Positions 60,376 to 64,000 of a DNA stretch of 64,000 nt are shown here, piece by piece (position 1 is the first letter of the stretch; every line of letters starts with the position of its first letter). Position numbers and translations under genes: made by a program. This DNA comes from Comamonadaceae bacterium (GTDB taxonomy: Bacteria; Pseudomonadota; Gammaproteobacteria; Burkholderiales; Burkholderiaceae_C), in assembly GCA_027486255.1 (NCBI GenBank), contig JAIXPL010000056.1, positions 29,499-93,498 of the forward strand. The letters run 5' to 3'. The notes beneath the pieces were generated by a model. It had not been told where the DNA came from and made no database searches. It was given only the letters and a program-made list of their open reading frames with translations.

Positions 60376-63300
60376 TCAACGAATCCCGGCGGGCAGCCGG
60401 ATGCCATCCTCGACCACAAGCAGGCCGGTGTACCCCTGAGACTGCGCAGCCTGCAGCAGGGTGGCGGACGGTGCTGCCTCCTTGCCAGGCTCGCGCACCC
60501 GGGCATCGGAGGCCTCGAGCGCCTTCACGGCCTCCTGGCTGGCGGGGATGAGCATGAGTCCGGAAGAAGTGGAAGTGGGCAGCGCAGCGCTGGCCAGGCG
60601 GATCGCAGGGGACGCACTGGTCGCCAGAGCTGGCGCCTGGGTCGCCTGCGCCGATACCCGCGCAGGAGCCACGGTCAGCAGGCCATTGACAGCGGGGGTG
60701 GCGACGGGGGTGCTTGAGGCGGTATTCCCCCCCGCCTGGGTGATGCTGAGGTAGGCCGCCGGCGCCGTGATGACGTAATTCGGGTGTGCGCCGGACAGCA
60801 GGTAATTGCCTGGAGACTCGCCCGCAGACCGCGAAAAGCTCAGGCTGTCGCCCGCCAGCAAGCTTCCACTCACGATCTGGTAGGTCCACGCGGGGTCGCT
60901 GGCGCCGCTGAACTTGCTCTTGTCGTCGATCGCCAGGGTGAGGGCGCGGGCCGTGATGTCTGCGGTCGTGCTAGCGCTGGTACTCGACAGGCTGTAGTTG
61001 CCGGCGTCGGTGCCGCCCAGGCTCAGGCCCGAGATCGACACCGTCTTGCCAGTGCCAGCATTTTGGTCGGCGAAGGTGCCTGTGCTCGTGGCCACCGTGA
61101 GCGCATCGCCTGTCACCCTGCCGTTGAACACGGCACCTGTGGTGACCAGCGATGCGGCCGTGGTGCCGTCATAGGTCTTGTTCTGGGCCGTGAGGCCGGT
61201 GATGCTGCTGATGGCCGCCGGGGTGATGCTGCCATTGCTGCCAGTGAAGCTGTTGGCGCCGTTCAGGTGATAGTTGCCCGCGTCGGCCCCGGACAAGGCC
61301 AGGTTGTTGATGGTGTAGCTCAGGCTGTTGCCGGCGTGGCGGCTGCTGAACTCTCCCAACCCGCTGACCGATACGGCATCGGCGGTCTCCGGGGTTGCCA
61401 GGGCCAGCGTCATGCCATGGATGGCGGTCATGCCGTCATACACCTTGCTCACCCCGCCTGAGACCGAAGCCGTCAGCCCCTTCGTGGCGACCTGGTGAGT
61501 ACCTACCACGGTGACCGTGTTGCTGAAGTTGGCGCTGTTTCCCGTGACAGCACCGGTCAGACCGAGTGCGTAGCTGCCTGCCTTGAGCTTGTTGGCCGCC
61601 GAGTATTGGCCCGACTGGGGGGACACGGTGAAAGTTGCCACGCCGCTCGCACCGTCGTTGACGGTCACGACATTGTTGGTAACCGAAACGCTGCTTCCAG
61701 AGACCGAGCCGTTGTCCAAGCGCACCACGACGCTTCCGTTGTAGTACTCCGCGCTGCTGACGGCGTACTGAGTAGGCGTGCCATAGGTATTGCTCACATT
61801 GCTCACGCGTACCAGCAGCTGGCTGGACGGCACGATGGTGTAGTCGCCGCCCACATAGTTGAGCTGATAGTTCGCGGCGCTCAGACCGCCGGGTTGCAGT
61901 ACGCCCGCGTAGGTACCGGCCGTGCTGGTGGACGCGTTGGTGCGCGTCACGGTGGCCGAGCCGCCCAAGACACTGGCGGTTTCTCCTCCCACAAAGCCCG
62001 AATAGCTCACGCTGGCGAAGTTGACCGGATCGGACTGCGTGACGAATTTCGCATCGCTGTTGGCGCGTACCGTGAGGGTGGCCTTGGAAATGGCTGCCGC
62101 AACCTGCTGGCTGCTAGCGCTGAGCACGTAGTCGGAGGTCAAGGAGCCGTTGCTGCCGCTGATGCTGCTGATACCCAGACCCCCCACCGTGAGGGTGCTG
62201 GCGCCGGCCACCGTCGCGTTGTTGTAGCTAGACGAGGTGAAGCTCAACGCAGCGCCCGTGTCGCCGCTGGCCAAGCCCCCAAACGACCAGGACGGCGTGA
62301 AGCTCGCCGGTGCGTTGGTGGTGGCGTCGTAGGTCTTGCTCACGCCGGCGTTGGTCAGCGTGGGCGTGAGCGTGGCAGCACTGATGGTCACCTGATTGTT
62401 CACACCCGCAGCGGTGAGCGAAGGTAGTTGGTAGTTGGTCGCTAAGCCGCCGTTGCTGCCATCGAGTAGCGTGAGGGCGCTGAGGTACTTACCCGTCGGG
62501 GCCACATGCTTGCTGTTGGCCAGGGCACCGCTGTACGTCAGCGTCTCGCTGCCGACGCCTGTGGTGATGGTGAGCTGGTTGCCCGTGAACGCCGCCGTGC
62601 CGTCGTAGGTCTTGCTGGCCGCTAGGCTGACGGTCTTGGCCGTGATGTCTGCGGTCGTGCTGGCGGTGGTGCTCGACAGGCTGTAGTTGCCCGCGTCGGT
62701 GCCGCCCAGGCTCAGACCCGAGATCGATACCGTCTTGCCAGTGCCTGCGTTTTTGTCGGCGAAGGCGCCGGTGCTCGTGGACACCGTGAGCGCATCGCCC
62801 GTCACCCTGCCGTTGAACACGGCACCCGTAGTGACCAGTGAAGCCGCCGTGGTGCCGTCATAGGTCTTGTTCTGGGCCGTGATGCCGGTGATGCTGCTGA
62901 TGACGGCCTGTGTGATGTTGGCCGTGGTGCTGGCGGTGGTCGAACTCAGCGTGTAGTTCGCCGCATCGGCCCCGCCCAGCGTGAGACCCGAGATCGACAC
63001 CGCCTTGCCGGTGGCCGCATTCCTGTCTGCGAAAACCGCCGTGCCCGAGGCGATGGTCAGCACATCGCTTCCGATGCGGCCGCTGAAGGCGGCGCCGGCG
63101 CTCACCAGCGATGCAGCCGTGGTGCCGTCATAGGTCTTGTTCTGGGCTGTCAGGCCCGTGATGGCGCTGATCGTGGCGGGGGTGATGTTGGCTGTGGTCG
63201 AAGCCGTGGCGCTGGACAGGCTGTAGTTGGCCGCGTCGGTACCGCCCAGGGCGAGGCCTGTGATGGATACCGTCTTGCCATTCGCCGCGCTCTTGTCTGC

Positions 63301-64000
63301 GAAAGCCGCCGTGCCCGAGGCCACGGTCAGTACGTCGCTGCCGATGCGACCGCTGAAGGCGGCACTGGTGGTCACCAGGGTCGCGCTGGCAGTGCCGTCA
63401 TAGGCCTTGTTCTGAGCCGTGAGACCGGTGATGGCGCTGATCGTGGCCGGGGTGATGTTGGCCGTGGTTGAAGCCGTGGTGCTGGACAGGCTGTAGTTGG
63501 CTGCGTCGGTACCACCTAGGGCCAGGCCTGTGATGGATACCGTCTTGCCATTCGCCGCGCTCTTGTCGGCGAAAGCCGCTGTGCCCGAGGCGACGGTCAG
63601 CACGTCGCTGCCCAGGCGGCCGCTGAAGGCGGCGCCGGTGCTCACCAGGGTCGCACTGGCGGTGCCGTCATAGGTCTTGTTTGGGGCCGTGAGGCCGGTG
63701 ATGGCGCTGATCGTGGCTCGGCTGATGGTGGCGGTGGTCGAAGCCGTGGTGCTGGACAGGCTGTAGTTGCCCGCGTCGGCACCGCCCAGGGTCAGGCCGG
63801 AGATCGATACCGTCTTGCCGGTCGCTACGTTCTTGTCGGAAAAGACCCCGGTCGCCGAGCCAACACTGAGCACGTCGCTGCCGATGCGGCCGCTGAAGGC
63901 AGCGCCGGTGGTCACCAGGGTCGCGGCCGTGGTGCCGTCATAGGTCTTGTTCTGGGCCGTGATGCCGGTGATGCTGCTGATGGCGGCCTGGGTGATGTCG
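60376..64000 (-). CDS. TpsA-type filamentous adhesin/exoprotein with YDG and MBG repeats, C-terminal part (5' end outside window)
   Basis: At least 1,208 residues of a very large secreted protein; the frame stays open through the right edge, so the N-terminal TPS secretion domain is beyond the window. Residues nearest the edge are repeats of about 90 residues with the pattern ISAITGLTAQNKTYDGTASA...FSGRIGSDVLTV...KTVSITGLALGGTDAANYSLSSTTASTTANIT (YDG-type). After these come a diverged repeat, an MBG-like stretch (VTQSDPVNFASVSYSGFVGGE and DYTIVPSS), a further YDG copy, and a Thr/Ser/Pro/Ala-rich tail. With TpsB it forms a two-partner system, probably for adhesion or biofilm. Confidence 0.88.
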   Translation of the reverse strand, partial: DITQAAISSITGITAQNKTYDGTTAATLVTTGAAFSGRIGSDVLSVGSATGVFSDKNVATGKTVSISGLTLGGADAGNYSLSSTTASTTATISRATISAITGLTAPNKTYDGTASATLVSTGAAFSGRLGSDVLTVASGTAAFADKSAANGKTVSITGLALGGTDAANYSLSSTTASTTANITPATISAITGLTAQNKAYDGTASATLVTTSAAFSGRIGSDVLTVASGTAAFADKSAANGKTVSITGLALGGTDAANYSLSSATASTTANITPATISAITGLTAQNKTYDGTTAASLVSAGAAFSGRIGSDVLTIASGTAVFADRNAATGKAVSISGLTLGGADAANYTLSSTTASTTANITQAVISSITGITAQNKTYDGTTAASLVTTGAVFNGRVTGDALTVSTSTGAFADKNAGTGKTVSISGLSLGGTDAGNYSLSSTTASTTADITAKTVSLAASKTYDGTAAFTGNQLTITTGVGSETLTYSGALANSKHVAPTGKYLSALTLLDGSNGGLATNYQLPSLTAAGVNNQVTISAATLTPTLTNAGVSKTYDATTNAPASFTPSWSFGGLASGDTGAALSFTSSSYNNATVAGASTLTVGGLGISSISGSNGSLTSDYVLSASSQQVAAAISKATLTVRANSDAKFVTQSDPVNFASVSYSGFVGGETASVLGGSATVTRTNASTSTAGTYAGVLQPGGLSAANYQLNYVGGDYTIVPSSQLLVRVSNVSNTYGTPTQYAVSSAEYYNGSVVVRLDNGSVSGSSVSVTNNVVTVNDGASGVATFTVSPQSGQYSAANKLKAGSYALGLTGAVTGNSANFSNTVTVVGTHQVATKGLTASVSGGVSKVYDGMTAIHGMTLALATPETADAVSVSGLGEFSSRHAGNSLSYTINNLALSGADAGNYHLNGANSFTGSNGSITPAAISSITGLTAQNKTYDGTTAASLVTTGAVFNGRVTGDALTVATSTGTFADQNAGTGKTVSISGLSLGGTDAGNYSLSSTSASTTADITARALTLAIDDKSKFSGASDPAWTYQIVSGSLLAGDSLSFSRSAGESPGNYLLSGAHPNYVITAPAAYLSITQAGGNTASSTPVATPAVNGLLTVAPARVSAQATQAPALATSASPAIRLASAALPTSTSSGLMLIPASQEAVKALEASDARVREPGKEAAPSATLLQAAQSQGYTGLLVVEDGIRLPAGIR
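62640..64000. repeat. Tandem 270-bp repeats encoding YDG units
   Basis: The minus-strand motif for TYDG (GTCATAGGTCTT, one copy GTCATAGGCCTT) recurs at 62857, 63127, 63397, 63667 and 63937, exactly 270 bases apart, giving 90-residue units. The array runs past the window edge. A dispersed further unit near 60955-61215 is close in sequence to the 62640-62900 unit, suggesting gene conversion. Unit number may vary between strains. Confidence 0.93.

Noticed and set aside
62640..64000. CRISPR or satellite-like noncoding repeat.
   Set aside because: The 270-base units keep one long open frame and encode YDG domains.

Overview
The window reads as a chromosome segment of a high-GC betaproteobacterium of the order Burkholderiales, most likely Comamonadaceae or a close relative. 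The reasons are the gmk-rpoZ-spoT/yicC/rph/rdgB/hemW block, a stand-alone second infA, the urease gene order with a small His-rich membrane protein between ureA and ureB, and four periplasmic Bug-type tricarboxylate receptors with no cognate membrane subunits nearby. No insertion sequence, prophage or CRISPR array is visible. Genus is inference; no rRNA or other marker settles it.

Layout. 1-1029: end of a tungstate ABC transporter (tupC partial, tupA). 1069-7372: an aromatic-catabolism locus with a GntR-type repressor, two periplasmic solute-binding proteins, and a divergent operon of alpha/beta hydrolase, LigA and LigB class III ring-cleavage dioxygenase subunits and a FAD hydroxylase. 7432-10203: tRNA-Arg(ACG) with a strong terminator, then a P-type cation ATPase. 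10207-12760: a probable manganese-homeostasis pair, a GDT1/TMEM165-family exporter and a TerC/Alx-family protein preceded by a yybP-ykoY-like Mn riboswitch. 12783-20455: housekeeping block greB, spoT, rpoZ, gmk, yicC, rph, rdgB, hemW. 20751-22454: GMC oxidoreductase. 22521-32285: a LysR regulator and a tightly packed nine-gene catabolic operon (Bug receptor, signal-less DctP-like protein, beta-hydroxyacid dehydrogenase, muconate-cycloisomerase-like enolase-superfamily enzyme, Gfo/Idh dehydrogenase, second Bug receptor, crotonase, class III CoA transferase, VOC protein) whose substrate I cannot name. 32301-36274: M50-like membrane protein, secreted endonuclease, BLUF photoreceptor, START-domain protein, tRNA-Ser(UGA), LCM-type methyltransferase.

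36370-41109: urease operon ureA-(small membrane protein)-ureB-ureC-ureE-ureF-ureG on the minus strand, without ureD, with a sigma-54-like promoter directly at ureA. 41618-48784: LysR, fumarylacetoacetase-family hydrolase, hydantoinase/oxoprolinase HyuA and HyuB, a small unknown protein and a Bug receptor. 48968-49222: infA. 49378-54597: sulfate ABC transporter (cysA, cysW, cysT and two sulfate-binding proteins). 54867-58641: KGG stress protein, a RecB-like nuclease/Rad3-like helicase fusion, AI-2E family exporter. 58717-64000: a two-partner secretion system whose very repetitive YDG/MBG adhesin runs off the right edge.

The noncoding layer has its own structure. A G/C-rich dispersed palindromic repeat of about 36 bp occurs at least ten times: in pairs around the urease genes, in a cluster between cysA and cysW where it supplies the cysW stop codon, and apparently once in frame inside ureC. 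A second inverted-repeat family, with arms of about 23 bp sharing the core TAGGAGCCCAGTC, sits in two intergenic gaps between convergent genes.
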